Notes under the pieces: model-generated
Databases searched by the model: none
Told to the model about the DNA's origin: nothing
What the model saw: the letters and a program-made list of their open reading frames with translations, nothing else
Position numbers and translations under genes: made by a program
Shown: piece after piece, positions 51,313-61,077 of the stretch
How the letters are laid out: each line of letters opens with the position of its first letter
How positions within the stretch are numbered: the stretch's first letter is position 1
DNA from: Paenibacillus alkaliterrae
GTDB taxonomy: Bacteria; Bacillota; Bacilli; Paenibacillales; Paenibacillaceae
NCBI RefSeq assembly: GCF_021532375.1
Contig: NZ_JAKGAP010000002.1
Span: 124,001 to 188,000, forward strand
DNA length: 64,000 nt
Direction of reading: 5' to 3'

Positions 51313-52446
51313 TTGAATAATTTTAATGACATTTGCAGAAAAATGATTATTGCTTTTCATGAAATACCCGGTATCGGTTGGCATACGATTCAAAAAGCTG
51401 TAAAGCACCAATTTTGGCAAAAGCGCTCTTGGAGCATAGAAGATTTACTTGAGATAGGTTTGCATCGCGGTCAAGCTCAGTCAGCTGCTGAGCGGTACGC
51501 CGAGCGACCATGGATATTAACTGAAGATCTCTCCGAAGCCGTTGCAAGAGCTAATGCGGTCGCAATAACGCCATTTGATGCGGATTATCCACAGAACTTG
51601 AGAGAAATCGCACAGCCGCCGTGGGTTTTGTATGCAAGAGGGAGATTGGAATTGCTGCAGCGTCCAGCAATCGCGGTAGTAGGAACCAGAGTGCCAACCG
51701 CTTATGGCAGACATTCAGCCACATCGCTTGCGCAGGAGCTGTCGGCCACGGGCATTACAGTCGTTAGCGGGTTAGCGCGAGGTATAGACAGCAAGGCGCA
51801 TGAAGCCGCTTTGTTTGAAGCGGGAGGTACGATTGCCGTACTGCCTACACCTATTGACACCTGTTATCCGCCGGAGAACCTTTCTTTATTTCACAAGATT
51901 GCTCAGCACGGCTTGCTCGTATCGGAGACGCCAATTGGCACTCCGCTCCATCCCGGGCAATTTCCTCAACGGAACCGGGTTATAGCGGGCTTGTCCGTCG
52001 GCACTGTCGTGGTTGAGGGCGCAACGCGCAGCGGATCGCTGATAACGGCTCAGCATGCTTCAGACATGTCTAGAGAGATATACGCGATTCCCGGACCTAT
52101 CTCATCGCCGAAGAGCGAAGGGCCGAACGAGCTTATAAAGCGAGGAGAAGCGAAGCTGATCAGCGGCGTGAAGGACATCATTGATGAGCTGAATTGGCTG
52201 CCTGCTGCCCTAGATGCCTATAAGAATACGGATAGAACCAGCGGTTATAAGCAGTCTTCTGAAAATATTGTGTTAACCGACGATGAGAACAAACTGATTG
52301 CTTTTTTACACGATCAGCCGCTATCTATTAACGAATTACACGAGCTGTCAGCGATTCCGTTTGGACATTTGAATGCACTTCTGCTAAATTTATGTATAAA
52401 ACGGAAAATCGAACTGCAGCCAGGATCCATATATATGGCTTTATAG
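51313..52446 (+). CDS. dprA: DNA-processing protein DprA
   Basis: The 377-residue protein has the Rossmann DprA core ([67 protein letters not shown]). It also has an N-terminal helix-hairpin-helix region ([15 protein letters not shown]) and a C-terminal winged helix (about 315-375). It protects incoming single-stranded DNA and loads RecA during transformation. TTG 51313 is nine bases after AAGGGG; TTG 51304 is adjacent to that site and unlikely. Confidence 0.95.
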   Translation: MNNFNDICRKMIIAFHEIPGIGWHTIQKAVKHQFWQKRSWSIEDLLEIGLHRGQAQSAAERYAERPWILTEDLSEAVARANAVAITPFDADYPQNLREIAQPPWVLYARGRLELLQRPAIAVVGTRVPTAYGRHSATSLAQELSATGITVVSGLARGIDSKAHEAALFEAGGTIAVLPTPIDTCYPPENLSLFHKIAQHGLLVSETPIGTPLHPGQFPQRNRVIAGLSVGTVVVEGATRSGSLITAQHASDMSREIYAIPGPISSPKSEGPNELIKRGEAKLISGVKDIIDELNWLPAALDAYKNTDRTSGYKQSSENIVLTDDENKLIAFLHDQPLSINELHELSAIPFGHLNALLLNLCIKRKIELQPGSIYMAL

Positions 52447-52474
52447 CAAGCAGTGGAGAGAGGAGGCGCCTCAA

Positions 52475-54580
52475 ATGGCAGATTCTTTAGTTATCGTCGA
52501 ATCACCAGCTAAAGCCAAAACGATCGGTAAATATTTAGGCAGCAAGTACATCGTTAAGGCATCTATGGGACATATTCGCGATTTGCCGAAAAGCCAGATC
52601 GGCGTCGAAGTTGAAAATGATTTTAATCCTAAATACATAACCATTCGCGGTAAAGGCAGCGTCCTGAAGGAATTGAAGGATGCCAGCAAAAAAGTGAAAC
52701 ATGTCTTTCTCGCAGCCGATCCGGATCGCGAAGGCGAGGCGATTGCTTGGCATTTGGCACATTACTTGGAGCTGGATGAAACAGACACCTGCCGCGTTGT
52801 ATTTAATGAGATTACGAAGCAAGCGGTTAAGGATGCGTTCAAAACGCCGCGAAAAATAAACATGGATCTCGTAAACGCTCAGCAGGCCAGACGAATTCTG
52901 GATCGGCTAGTCGGTTATAAAATTAGTCCTTTGCTATGGAAAAAAGTGAAGAAGGGCTTGTCCGCCGGCCGCGTACAATCGGTGGCTGTAAAGCTCATAA
53001 TTGACCGGGATAATGAGATTGACGCTTTCGAGCCGGAGGAATATTGGTCAATTACGGCTAAGCTTAGTCATTCCGGAATTACCTTTGATGCGAAGTATTA
53101 TTCGATTAACGGGGAAAAGCGCGAATTGGGCAAGGAAGCGGAAGTGCAGGAAGTGCTCAGTGCGATGAAGGGCAGTCCATTCACCGTATCCGAGGTTAGG
53201 GAGAAGGAGCGTCTCCGTAATCCGGCGCCGCCGTTCATTACAAGCTCACTGCAGCAGGAGGCCGCTCGAAAAATAGGCTTCCGGGCCTCAAAGACGATGT
53301 CAGTCGCGCAGCAGCTGTATGAAGGCGTTGAGCTGGGCAAGGAGGGAACGGTCGGTTTAATAACCTATATGAGAACAGACTCTACCCGAATCTCGCCTGT
53401 AGCCCAGGAGGAAGCGAAGGAGTACATTACGGACAAATACGGCGCTGAATTTGTGCCGGAACAGCCGCGCGTTTACACAAAGAAAAATAGCAACGCCCAG
53501 GATGCACATGAAGCTATCCGGCCGACGTCGATTCTTCGTGATCCTGAATCCATGAAGCCGTTTCTAAGCAGAGATCAGATGCGATTATATAAGCTTGTAT
53601 GGGAAAGGTTCGTATCGAGTCAGATGCAATCGGCTGTGCTTGATACAATGACGGTAGATTTACAAGCGGGCGATACGATATTTAGAGCTAATGGCTCCAA
53701 GGTGAAGTTTGCCGGTTTCATGAAGGTGTATGTAGAAGGCAATGATGACGGAACGGTTGAGGAGCATAAGTTTTTGCCGCCACTCGCTGCGGGCGATGTC
53801 ATCAAAGCTGAAACCATTGATCCCAAGCAGCACTTTACGCAGCCTCCGCCGCGTTATACAGAAGCAAGGTTAGTGAAGACGCTTGAGGAGCTGGGCATAG
53901 GACGTCCGAGTACATATGCCCCAACGCTGGAGACGATTCAGAAGCGCGGCTATGTGGCGATGGAAGAGAAAAAGTTTATGCCAACGGAGCTTGGCGATCT
54001 TGTTATTCAGTTGATGGAGGAGTTTTTCCCGGAAATCCTTAATGCGGAATTTACGGCCAATATGGAAGGTAATCTCGACCATGTGGAAGAAGGTACGGAG
54101 GATTGGGTAAAAGTACTTTCGAATTTTTACGAAACCTTTGAGAAGCGTTTAGAAGTAGCCGAGGATGAAATGAAGGAAATCGAGATACAGGACGAAGTAT
54201 CCGATGAACTATGCGAGAAGTGCGGCCGCCATTTAGTGTACAAAATGGGCCGTTTCGGTAAGTTTCTCGCCTGCTCGGGCTTTCCGGATTGCCGCAATAC
54301 GAAGCCGATCATCAAAGACATCGGCGTTACGTGCCCGAAATGCGCGGAAGGCAAAATTATCGAGCGACGCAGTAAGAAAGGCCGGATCTTCTACGGCTGC
54401 GATCAATATCCGGGCTGCGATTACGTATCATGGGACAAACCGACAAACAAGCCTTGTCCTCAATGTGATTCGAAGCTGGTAGAGAAGCGCAAACGAAGCG
54501 GTGTAAAGCTAAACTGTCCGTCTTGCGGTTACTCCGAAGAGGTGCCTGACGAAGAAGATCAAGATATCGAGAACAGCTAA
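52475..54580 (+). CDS. topA: DNA topoisomerase I
   Basis: The 701-residue enzyme has a Toprim domain ([30 protein letters not shown]) and the active-site Tyr298 in [14 protein letters not shown]. The C-terminus carries three zinc-ribbon repeats of the CxxC...C type ([46 protein letters not shown]). It relaxes negative supercoils. GGAGGCGCC precedes the ATG. In B. subtilis trmFO follows directly; here about 820 bp of repeats intervene. Confidence 0.98.
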   Translation: MADSLVIVESPAKAKTIGKYLGSKYIVKASMGHIRDLPKSQIGVEVENDFNPKYITIRGKGSVLKELKDASKKVKHVFLAADPDREGEAIAWHLAHYLELDETDTCRVVFNEITKQAVKDAFKTPRKINMDLVNAQQARRILDRLVGYKISPLLWKKVKKGLSAGRVQSVAVKLIIDRDNEIDAFEPEEYWSITAKLSHSGITFDAKYYSINGEKRELGKEAEVQEVLSAMKGSPFTVSEVREKERLRNPAPPFITSSLQQEAARKIGFRASKTMSVAQQLYEGVELGKEGTVGLITYMRTDSTRISPVAQEEAKEYITDKYGAEFVPEQPRVYTKKNSNAQDAHEAIRPTSILRDPESMKPFLSRDQMRLYKLVWERFVSSQMQSAVLDTMTVDLQAGDTIFRANGSKVKFAGFMKVYVEGNDDGTVEEHKFLPPLAAGDVIKAETIDPKQHFTQPPPRYTEARLVKTLEELGIGRPSTYAPTLETIQKRGYVAMEEKKFMPTELGDLVIQLMEEFFPEILNAEFTANMEGNLDHVEEGTEDWVKVLSNFYETFEKRLEVAEDEMKEIEIQDEVSDELCEKCGRHLVYKMGRFGKFLACSGFPDCRNTKPIIKDIGVTCPKCAEGKIIERRSKKGRIFYGCDQYPGCDYVSWDKPTNKPCPQCDSKLVEKRKRSGVKLNCPSCGYSEEVPDEEDQDIENS

Positions 54581-54663
54581 TAATTTGCTTCCCGTTTAAG
54601 GTTAACCAACTGCTAACATGAGCAACCAAGTACAACCACAATATTCATGTAAAGTCTTACACC

Positions 54664-54687
54664 GTCCTCCCTCTAAACAGGGAGGAC
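54664..54687. repeat. Perfect inverted repeat after topA
   Basis: GTCCTCCCT and AGGGAGGAC (9 bp) flank CTAAAC. There is no T run; it could be an mRNA stabiliser or an element end. Confidence 0.75.
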
Positions 54688-54730
54688 ACCGTTGTTATAC
54701 GATCATACAAAGTAACGATTAGCATTCACG

Positions 54731-54760
54731 ACCCTTCCGTAAATAAAGGAAGGGTTTAAA
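54731..54760 (+). terminator. Possible topA terminator
   Basis: ACCCTTCC and GGAAGGGT form a perfect 8-bp stem with a 9-nt loop, followed by TTAAA. The T tract is weak, so this is tentative. Confidence 0.45.
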
Positions 54761-54796
54761 CATCTAAATTAAGACCGTACTCCGTACCCAAACGTA

Positions 54797-55198
54797 AAGC
54801 GTGTCCCTAAGGGACGAAAGCGAGCACAAAGCCAACCAATCACCAGAGCGCCTCTGCTTCGCCAACGTTACTCAGGAACAGACGGCACAGGCGTTCTAAA
54901 TGGAAGCGTGTCCCTTAGGGACGAGGGCGAGCACTACCCAAACGGATCACACAACCGCCTCTGCTTCTCATACGTTACTTAGGAACGGGCGGCACAGGCG
55001 CTTAAAAAAGGAAGCGTGTCCCGCAGGGATGAAAGCGAGCACAAAGCCAACCAAACACCAGAGCGCCTCTGTTTCACCAACGTTACTCAGGAACAGGCGG
55101 CACAGGCGAGTCAAAAAGGAAGCGTGTCCCCCAGGGATGAAAGCGAGCGTTACACAATAGAAACTCACAACCGTCTCTGCTTCTCCTACGTTATTCCA
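54797..55198. repeat. Four tandem ~108-bp repeats (A-B-A-B) with a conserved mini-hairpin
   Basis: Units start at 54797, 54904, 55012 and 55120 (spacing 107, 108, 108); the fourth is truncated near 55198. Each opens with AAGCGTGTCCC, then a 3-nt loop and GGGAC/T, GA and GCGAGC, and shares CCTCTG-x-TTC and ACGTTA further on. Units 1 and 3 are most alike (CACAAAGCCAACCAA), as are units 2 and 4 (CACAACCG...TACGTTA), so the array looks like a duplicated ~216-bp dimer. The stem GTCCC/GGGAC keeps pairing in all units, through G-U in units 3 and 4. Confidence 0.88.
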
Positions 55199-55231
55199 AT
55201 TGCGGGTGTCCAGAGGGTGCAACCCTTGGGG

Positions 55232-55251
55232 CCCTCCCTTGGAAGGGAGGG
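55232..55251. repeat. GC-rich perfect palindrome
   Basis: CCCTCCCTT and AAGGGAGGG flank GG. It lies at the junction between the 108-bp and the 21/22-bp repeats. A further GGGAGGG follows at 55255-55261. Confidence 0.8.
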
Positions 55252-55266
55252 TTTGGGAGGGTTCGA

Positions 55267-55370
55267 AAGCCTTTGAAGGTTTGGATAGAAGCCTTTGAAG
55301 GTTTGGTGGAAGCCTTTGAAGGTTTGGATAGAAGCCTTTGAAGGTTTGGTAGAAGCCCTCGAGGGTTTGG
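55267..55370. repeat. Five tandem 21/22-bp palindromic repeats upstream of trmFO
   Basis: Units start at 55267, 55289, 55310, 55332 and 55353, with spacing alternating 22, 21, 22, 21. The first four read AAGCCTTTGAAGGTTTGG plus 3-4 variable bases. The fifth reads AAGCCCTCGAGGGTTTGG, where T-to-C and A-to-G changes keep the arms complementary. The array ends 30 bp before the trmFO start codon. Confidence 0.9.
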
Positions 55371-55400
55371 GTGAATTTATACTGAAGGGATTGACTTATT

Positions 55401-56720
55401 ATGTCACAACCGCAAAAAGTAACAGTCATCGGAGCAGGTCTTGCAGGCAGTGAGGCTGCATGGCAAATCGCATCACAAGGAGTTCCTGTTGTCCTTTATG
55501 AAATGCGGCCCGTTACGAAAACGCCGGCCCATCATACTAATCAATTTGCCGAGCTAGTATGCAGCAATAGCTTGCGCGCAAACGGCTTGACTAACGCGGT
55601 AGGCGTATTGAAAGAGGAAATGCGACAGCTGGATTCGCTTATATTAAGCTGTGCCGATAAGCATGCCGTGCCTGCGGGCGGAGCGCTTGCTGTAGACCGC
55701 GACGGGTTTTCTGGCGAGGTAACGCTGAGGCTCCAAGAGCATCCGCTGGTAGAAGTGCGTAACGAGGAAGTGACTGAAATTGCTGCCGACGGCATCGTGG
55801 TTATAGCTACGGGTCCTTTGACGGCACCGGGACTCTCTTCTCAAATCCGCGAGCTGCTTGGCGAGGAATATTTTTATTTTTACGACGCCGCTGCGCCAAT
55901 CGTGGAAAAGGATTCTATAGATATGAACAAGGTTTATTTGGCTTCCAGATATGATAAGGGGGAAGCTGCCTACTTAAACTGTCCGATGACGGAGGAAGAG
56001 TTCGACATTTTCCATGAAGCGCTCACGACAGCAGAAACGGCGGAAGTGAAGGATTTTGAGAAAGAAATTTACTTCGAAGGCTGTATGCCGATTGAGGTCA
56101 TGGCGAGCAGGGGAAAGCAAACGGTGCTGTTTGGACCGATGAAACCGGTAGGGCTCATTAATCCACATACGGGTAAGCTGCCACACGCCGTCATTCAGCT
56201 GCGCCAGGATAATGCCGCGGGCACGCTCTACAACCTGGTTGGCTTCCAGACTCATTTGAAATGGGGGGAGCAGAAACGCGTATTCTCGCTAATTCCAGGA
56301 TTGGAAAATGCCGAATTCGTTCGATTCGGAGTGATGCACCGGAATACGTTTATCAATTCTCCGAGATTGCTAAAGCCTACCTATCAGCTAAATAATCGTG
56401 ATACTCTTTTTTTCGCCGGTCAAATGACTGGCGTAGAAGGCTATGTGGAATCGGCCGCATCAGGACTAATTGCTGGTATTAATGCTGCCAGATTAGCCCG
56501 CGGTCTGGAGCTGGTAGTGTTACCGGAGCAAACGACTTTAGGAAGTATGGCTAACTATATAACAACGGCGGATTTCAAACATTTCCAACCGATGAACGCG
56601 AATTTCGGATTGTTCCCGCCGCTTGAGAAAAAGATTCGAAACAAAAAGGAAAAGAACGAAATGATTGCAAGCCGTGCTCTTGAAGGCATTGAGCAATTTA
56701 AACGGGAACATTTGCAATAA
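55401..56720 (+). CDS. trmFO: Folate/FAD-dependent tRNA (uracil-54-C5)-methyltransferase
   Basis: The 439-residue flavoprotein has the FAD-binding motif [41 protein letters not shown] with a catalytic Cys, and the C-terminal [18 protein letters not shown]. It makes ribothymidine at position 54 using methylenetetrahydrofolate. An AAGGG lies rather far upstream of the ATG. The gene directly follows the repeat array, which may affect its expression. hslV follows with no xerC between them. Confidence 0.97.
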   Translation: MSQPQKVTVIGAGLAGSEAAWQIASQGVPVVLYEMRPVTKTPAHHTNQFAELVCSNSLRANGLTNAVGVLKEEMRQLDSLILSCADKHAVPAGGALAVDRDGFSGEVTLRLQEHPLVEVRNEEVTEIAADGIVVIATGPLTAPGLSSQIRELLGEEYFYFYDAAAPIVEKDSIDMNKVYLASRYDKGEAAYLNCPMTEEEFDIFHEALTTAETAEVKDFEKEIYFEGCMPIEVMASRGKQTVLFGPMKPVGLINPHTGKLPHAVIQLRQDNAAGTLYNLVGFQTHLKWGEQKRVFSLIPGLENAEFVRFGVMHRNTFINSPRLLKPTYQLNNRDTLFFAGQMTGVEGYVESAASGLIAGINAARLARGLELVVLPEQTTLGSMANYITTADFKHFQPMNANFGLFPPLEKKIRNKKEKNEMIASRALEGIEQFKREHLQ

Positions 56721-56777
56721 ATTGCCGTAAACATCTAATATGATATTTTTATTATACAATTTTGAGGAGGTAAAGCG

Positions 56778-57323
56778 ATGGAGATGCAATTTCACGCGAC
56801 GACGATATGCGCGGTTCGGCATGAGGGAAAGGGCGCAATTGCTGGAGACGGACAGGTAACCTTCGGAAATAGCATGGTGATGAAGCATCAGGCCAAAAAA
56901 GTAAGAAGGCTGTACCGGGGGCAGGTCGTTGCAGGTTTTGCCGGATCTGTTGCCGATGCCATTACTTTGTTTGAGAAATTCGAGGCGAAGCTTGAGGAGC
57001 ATCATGGCAATTTGCAGCGCGCAGCGGTTGAGCTGGCAAAGGATTGGCGCTCTGACCGAGTGCTTCGCAGACTTGAAGCGATGATGCTGGTTATGGACAA
57101 AACGGGTCTCCTGCTTATATCAGGTAACGGTGAAATCATTGAACCTGATGACGGAGTATTGGCAATCGGCTCGGGAGGAAGCTTCGCATTATCGGCGGCT
57201 AGAGCTCTCAAACGTCATGCATCTGAAATGGAAGCTAAGGATATCGCTCGGTCTGCACTCGAAATTGCAGCAGAAATCTGTGTGTTTACTAATCATAATA
57301 TAATCGTAGAAGAGATTGTATAG
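56778..57323 (+). CDS. hslV: ATP-dependent protease subunit HslV (ClpQ)
   Basis: The 181-residue proteasome-like peptidase starts [15 protein letters not shown]. By comparison with E. coli HslV, the nucleophile is Thr8 after removal of a seven-residue propeptide. The B. subtilis type begins with Ser2 instead; here residue 2 is Glu. It continues [15 protein letters not shown] and [16 protein letters not shown]. It assembles as two stacked hexamers with HslU. GAGGAGGTAAAGCG precedes the ATG. Confidence 0.97.
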   Translation: MEMQFHATTICAVRHEGKGAIAGDGQVTFGNSMVMKHQAKKVRRLYRGQVVAGFAGSVADAITLFEKFEAKLEEHHGNLQRAAVELAKDWRSDRVLRRLEAMMLVMDKTGLLLISGNGEIIEPDDGVLAIGSGGSFALSAARALKRHASEMEAKDIARSALEIAAEICVFTNHNIIVEEIV

Positions 57324-57406
57324 ACTGTATAGTTTGTATTAAAAGATATTTGACGTATCAAGCTTCGGAAGTCCATATGAACAAATGATATCGGAGGGAT
57401 TTTAAA

Positions 57407-58807
57407 ATGGGAAATGATGCATTGACGCCTCGACAGATCGTAGCGGAGCTCGATAAATATATTGTCGGTCAAAAGCAAGCGAAACGTTCGGTTGCTATAG
57501 CGCTTCGTAATCGTTACCGGAGAAGCATGCTTGATGAAACGCTGCGCGATGAAATCGTTCCGAAAAATATTTTGATGATTGGTCCTACCGGTGTTGGTAA
57601 AACAGAAATTGCACGCCGTTTGGCTAAGCTTGTGAAAGCGCCATTCGTTAAGCTTGAGGCAACCAAGTTCACCGAGGTAGGCTATGTTGGACGCGACGTC
57701 GAGTCGATGGTTCGTGACCTCATCGAAACCGCGATTCGAATGGTCAAGTCGGAAAAGACGGAAAATGTGAAGGACAAAGCCGAGATGCTGGCAAATGAAC
57801 GAATCGTATCCTTGCTTGCACCATCCGCTGCGAAAGCAAAGACGCAAAAAAATCCATTCGAAATGCTGTTCGGCAACCAGCAGCAAACAGAGGAAACGAA
57901 TGAGAATTCAGACATCGATCAAGGATTAGCTCAAAAACGTTCCATAATTAAGGAACAGCTGGCGGCCGGCAAGCTCGAAAACGAAATCATCGAGATCGAG
58001 GTTGAGGATAATTCACCGAATATGATGGATATGCTCTCGGGGCAAGGGCCGGAAGGTATGGGCATGAATATGCAAGAGCTTTTTGGCCAACTGATGCCGA
58101 AGAAGCCGAAGAAGCGAAAGCTGCCTGTCAAAGAAGCGCGTAAGGCGCTGACCCAAGAGGAAGCGAACAAACTGATCGATATGGATGATGTTATATCCGA
58201 GTCGATTATCAGGGCGGAGCAATCGGGCATTATTTTCATAGATGAGATTGATAAAATCGCAAGTCCTTCCAGGGGAACGGGACCAGATGTGTCGAGAGAA
58301 GGGGTTCAACGCGATATTTTGCCGATCGTCGAAGGCTCAACGGTAATGACAAAATACGGACCGGTCAAAACGGACTATGTGCTGTTCATTGCAGCAGGCG
58401 CTTTTCACGTATCCAAGCCTTCCGATTTAATACCTGAGCTTCAAGGACGCTTTCCGATTCGCGTAGAGCTGACAAGTCTCAGTTTGGATGATTTCGTCAG
58501 TATATTAAAGGAACCGAAAAATGCGCTAACCAAGCAATATTCAGCACTTCTGGAAACGGAAGGTATCCAAATCGAATTTTCGGACGAAGCTATTCATGAA
58601 TTAGCATCGATTGCTGCGGACGTAAATCGTAATACGGAAAATATTGGAGCGCGCAGGCTGCACACGATTTTGGAGAAGCTTCTAGAGGATTTATCGTTCG
58701 AGGCGCCGGAGCTGTCTCTTGACAAAATGACGATTACGCCTGAATATGTTAGGGAAAAGCTGGGAACCATTGCGCAAAATCGTGATTTGAGTCAATATAT
58801 ATTGTAG
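57407..58807 (+). CDS. hslU: ATP-dependent protease ATPase subunit HslU (ClpY)
   Basis: The 466-residue AAA+ unfoldase has Walker [17 protein letters not shown] (59-74), the [20 protein letters not shown] stretch, Walker [15 protein letters not shown] and the sensor/arginine region [17 protein letters not shown], ending with the conserved DLSQYIL that docks into HslV. The inserted I domain is helical and Gln-rich. It unfolds substrates for HslV. It is in the hslV-hslU-codY order of Bacillota. Confidence 0.98.
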   Translation: MGNDALTPRQIVAELDKYIVGQKQAKRSVAIALRNRYRRSMLDETLRDEIVPKNILMIGPTGVGKTEIARRLAKLVKAPFVKLEATKFTEVGYVGRDVESMVRDLIETAIRMVKSEKTENVKDKAEMLANERIVSLLAPSAAKAKTQKNPFEMLFGNQQQTEETNENSDIDQGLAQKRSIIKEQLAAGKLENEIIEIEVEDNSPNMMDMLSGQGPEGMGMNMQELFGQLMPKKPKKRKLPVKEARKALTQEEANKLIDMDDVISESIIRAEQSGIIFIDEIDKIASPSRGTGPDVSREGVQRDILPIVEGSTVMTKYGPVKTDYVLFIAAGAFHVSKPSDLIPELQGRFPIRVELTSLSLDDFVSILKEPKNALTKQYSALLETEGIQIEFSDEAIHELASIAADVNRNTENIGARRLHTILEKLLEDLSFEAPELSLDKMTITPEYVREKLGTIAQNRDLSQYIL

Positions 58808-58834
58808 TTGTTAAGAGTTTTGGGAGGCATTAGA

Positions 58835-59605
58835 ATGACTTTACTTACAAAGACAAGGACGCTTAACCGGCTGCTGCAGCGTGCGGCAGGCAAAGCGCTT
58901 AGCTTCAGAGAAATGGCGGAGGTGCTATGCACAACCATTCAAACGAATGTGTTCGTCGTTAGCCGCAAAGGTAAAATACTTGGCTGCGCAGCCGTCGATG
59001 CTTATGATCATGATTTTATTCGTTCGCTATCCGCTGACGAGCTTCGCTTTCCTCAAGAGAGCAATGTTCGGTTTCTGGATATGCAGGAATCCATGACTAA
59101 TGTGAAGCCTGATCATGGCGTATATGAAACCTTTCCTAAGCTGGGGGATCAAGAAATTATGACGGTAGTCCCTATTATTGGCGGGGGTGACCGTTTAGGT
59201 ACGTTAGTGCTGACGCGATTGAACGGCACTTTTGATGATGATGATCTCGTCCTTGCCGAATATGGCTCTACGATTGTCGGTATGGAAATATTGCGGGAAC
59301 GGGCGGAAGAAATTGAGCATGAGGTACGCAGCCGTGCCGTTGTTGCGGTTGCAATCGGCTCTTTATCGTTTAGTGAATTAGAAGCTGTCGAGCATATTTT
59401 TGAAGAGTTGGACGGGAGAGAAGGCTTGCTCGTTGCTTCAAAAATTGCGGATCGAGTTGGAATTACCCGATCTGTCATAGTTAACGCCCTGCGCAAGCTG
59501 GAAAGTGCTGGTGTGATCGATACAAGATCATTAGGGATGAAAGGCACTTACATTAAAATTTTGAACAACCAGTTGCTTCAGGAATTGGATAAAATGAAAG
59601 CATAA
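58835..59605 (+). CDS. codY: GTP- and branched-chain amino acid-sensing repressor CodY
   Basis: The 256-residue protein has the N-terminal GAF domain binding Ile/Val ([39 protein letters not shown]) and a C-terminal winged helix ([40 protein letters not shown]). It represses nutrient-acquisition and other stationary-phase genes when GTP and branched amino acids are plentiful. ATG 58835 follows TGGGAGGCATTAGA. A terminator separates it from flgB. Confidence 0.98.
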   Translation: MTLLTKTRTLNRLLQRAAGKALSFREMAEVLCTTIQTNVFVVSRKGKILGCAAVDAYDHDFIRSLSADELRFPQESNVRFLDMQESMTNVKPDHGVYETFPKLGDQEIMTVVPIIGGGDRLGTLVLTRLNGTFDDDDLVLAEYGSTIVGMEILRERAEEIEHEVRSRAVVAVAIGSLSFSELEAVEHIFEELDGREGLLVASKIADRVGITRSVIVNALRKLESAGVIDTRSLGMKGTYIKILNNQLLQELDKMKA

Positions 59606-59626
59606 CTCGGGACGTTTATACCAGTA

Positions 59627-59660
59627 AAGCCCTATCTTGAAACAAAGATAGGGCTTTTTT
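59627..59660 (+). terminator. Terminator after codY
   Basis: AAGCCCTATCTT (59627-59638) and AAGATAGGGCTT (59645-59656) form a perfect 12-bp stem with a 6-nt loop and a TTTTTT tail. Confidence 0.95.
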
Positions 59661-59821
59661 CTTATTGTAATAATTTAGTGATTTGTTGAATATTATCATG
59701 TTGGCAAAAATCGACACAGAAATCTCATTTTTTTAATTTTAGTGTCGAACGAAGCAGGAATGAAGAGTAATCTGTTGAATACATAAGAAGAAGACGTTCT
59801 ATGTGAAAGTGGTGAAACTAC

Positions 59822-60238
59822 GTGAATTTGTTGAATGGCGCAACATTTGGAAGAATGGAAGCCGCAGTTCTTGCCGCAGAAATGCGACAGCGCGTCATTT
59901 CTAACAATGTGGCTAATGCTGATACGCCGCATTTCAAACGGTCTGAAGTTTTGTTTGAACAATTGTTGGAACAAGCGATGGGTAATCAGAAGGATGGACA
60001 ATTGACTGGAATACGAACGAACTCGAAACATATTGCAATTGGTAACGGTTCTTCTTCATTGCCAATACCCAAAATCATTACCGATGAAACAACCTCGATG
60101 AATAACAATGAAAATAATGTTGATATCGACCGTGAAATGTCTCTATTGGCCAAAAATCAATTAAGCTACAATCTGTATATCCAGCAAATTAACCATGAAG
60201 TGAAAATGATGCGTACAGCAATCGAAGGGAGAGCCTGA
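59822..60238 (+). CDS. flgB: Flagellar basal-body rod protein FlgB
   Basis: The 138-residue protein starts at GTG (MNLLNGATFGRMEAAVLAAE). It has the rod-protein motif MRQRVISNNVANADTPHFKR and a C-terminal coil (EMSLLAKNQLSYNLYIQQIN). It is exported to form the proximal rod. It is the first gene of the fla/che operon; the 160-bp gap after codY shows no promoter I can assign. Confidence 0.97.
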   Translation: MNLLNGATFGRMEAAVLAAEMRQRVISNNVANADTPHFKRSEVLFEQLLEQAMGNQKDGQLTGIRTNSKHIAIGNGSSSLPIPKIITDETTSMNNNENNVDIDREMSLLAKNQLSYNLYIQQINHEVKMMRTAIEGRA

Positions 60239-60240
60239 TA

Positions 60241-60690
60241 ATGAGATTGTCAACAGGATTTGATATAAGCGCATCCGCTTTAACCGCTCAGCGTCTGCGG
60301 ATGGATGTAATCTCATCCAATATAGCAAATGCTGAAACGACTCGAGGAAGTTTCATTAACGGACAATTCCAGCCTTACAAACGGAAAATGGTCGTCATGG
60401 AACCTTTGCAGCAGTCGTTTTCTAATGTGCTCTCGAAGCAGCTTGGCGAAGGCACGGCTGCACAGGGTGTGAAAGTGACGAGAATTAAAGAAGACAAGTC
60501 GCCAAACAAACTCGTTTATAATCCAACACATCCTGACGCTGACGCTAACGGCTATGTAAATATGCCGAATGTCGATGTAACGAAGGAAATGGTTGATATG
60601 ATAGCTGCTTCACGTTCGTACGAAGCAAACGTAACTGCGCTCAATGCTACGAAGGCGATGTTTGTGAAAGCACTCGAAATTGGAAAATAA
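60241..60690 (+). CDS. flgC: Flagellar basal-body rod protein FlgC
   Basis: The 149-residue protein has the SNIANAETT motif near the N-terminus (LRMDVISSNIANAETTRGSF) and the C-terminal VDMIAASRSYEANVTALNAT coil shared by rod and hook proteins. It starts 2 nt after flgB and is the second rod component. Confidence 0.97.
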   Translation: MRLSTGFDISASALTAQRLRMDVISSNIANAETTRGSFINGQFQPYKRKMVVMEPLQQSFSNVLSKQLGEGTAAQGVKVTRIKEDKSPNKLVYNPTHPDADANGYVNMPNVDVTKEMVDMIAASRSYEANVTALNATKAMFVKALEIGK

Positions 60691-60729
60691 ATACATATAA
60701 GCATCATGTGATTTCATGGAGGGGTATTG

Positions 60730-61035
60730 ATGATACAATCGTTGTCTCCCGGTCAAATGGGGCCGACTAAATTAACGGAATCCAAATCGATTCAACAATC
60801 CACGCCGGCGGAAATGACGCAATCATTCGGTCAAATGTTAGAAACGGCAATCAATAATGTGAGCGTACAAGAACAAAATGTACATAAGATGAATGACAAA
60901 TATTTATTGGGACAGGTAGATGTGACTAAGGTACTAATCGCCTCTGAACAAGCACAGCTAAGCTTGCAGCTTACTTCGCAAGTCCGTAATAAAGTAGTCG
61001 AGGCCTATCAAGAAATTATGCGGATGCAAGTGTAA
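60730..61035 (+). CDS. fliE: Flagellar hook-basal body protein FliE
   Basis: The 101-residue protein ends with the FliE motif LIASEQAQLSLQLTSQVRNK followed by VVEAYQEIMRMQV. It links the MS ring to the rod and is an early export substrate. ATG 60730 follows GGAGGGG; the adjacent TTG is less likely. Confidence 0.95.
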   Translation: MIQSLSPGQMGPTKLTESKSIQQSTPAEMTQSFGQMLETAINNVSVQEQNVHKMNDKYLLGQVDVTKVLIASEQAQLSLQLTSQVRNKVVEAYQEIMRMQV

Positions 61036-61077
61036 TCGCGCTTTAGACCTAGCATAGTAATTGGGTGAGGTGACAAC

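Larger units (their letters stand above)
54581..55400. other. Gene-free, repeat- and hairpin-rich interval between topA and trmFO
   Basis: No credible gene was found. The interval contains two hairpins after topA, four tandem ~108-bp repeats, a long GC-rich hairpin and five 21/22-bp palindromic repeats ending 30 bp before trmFO. Short open frames here come from the repeat period being close to a multiple of three; they have no ribosome binding sites. Confidence 0.85.

Noticed and set aside
54900-55160. Plus-strand 86-codon frame with 36-residue repeats (EACP-x-GMKAS) in the topA-trmFO gap
   Set aside because: It exists only because the repeat period is 108 bp. It has no ribosome binding site, the first unit (107 bp) is out of frame, and it starts mid-array.
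54797-55370. CRISPR array
   Set aside because: There is no constant repeat with unique spacers; similarity extends through whole units, unit length is too large in one array and lacks spacers in the other, and no cas genes are present.
54797-55400. T-box or other known riboswitch before trmFO
   Set aside because: I could not find the T-box sequence (AGGGTGGNACCGCG) or a ligand-binding core; the tandem repeats do not fit any riboswitch I know.
54968-55429. Minus-strand 153-codon frame across the same repeats
   Set aside because: Antisense shadow of the repeat array running into trmFO; no start signal and no recognisable domain.
59661-59821. Sigma-D or CodY site before flgB
   Set aside because: AT-rich stretches (TTTTTTTAATTTTAG) resemble a CodY box only loosely, and no convincing TAAA-N15-GCCGATAT was found.
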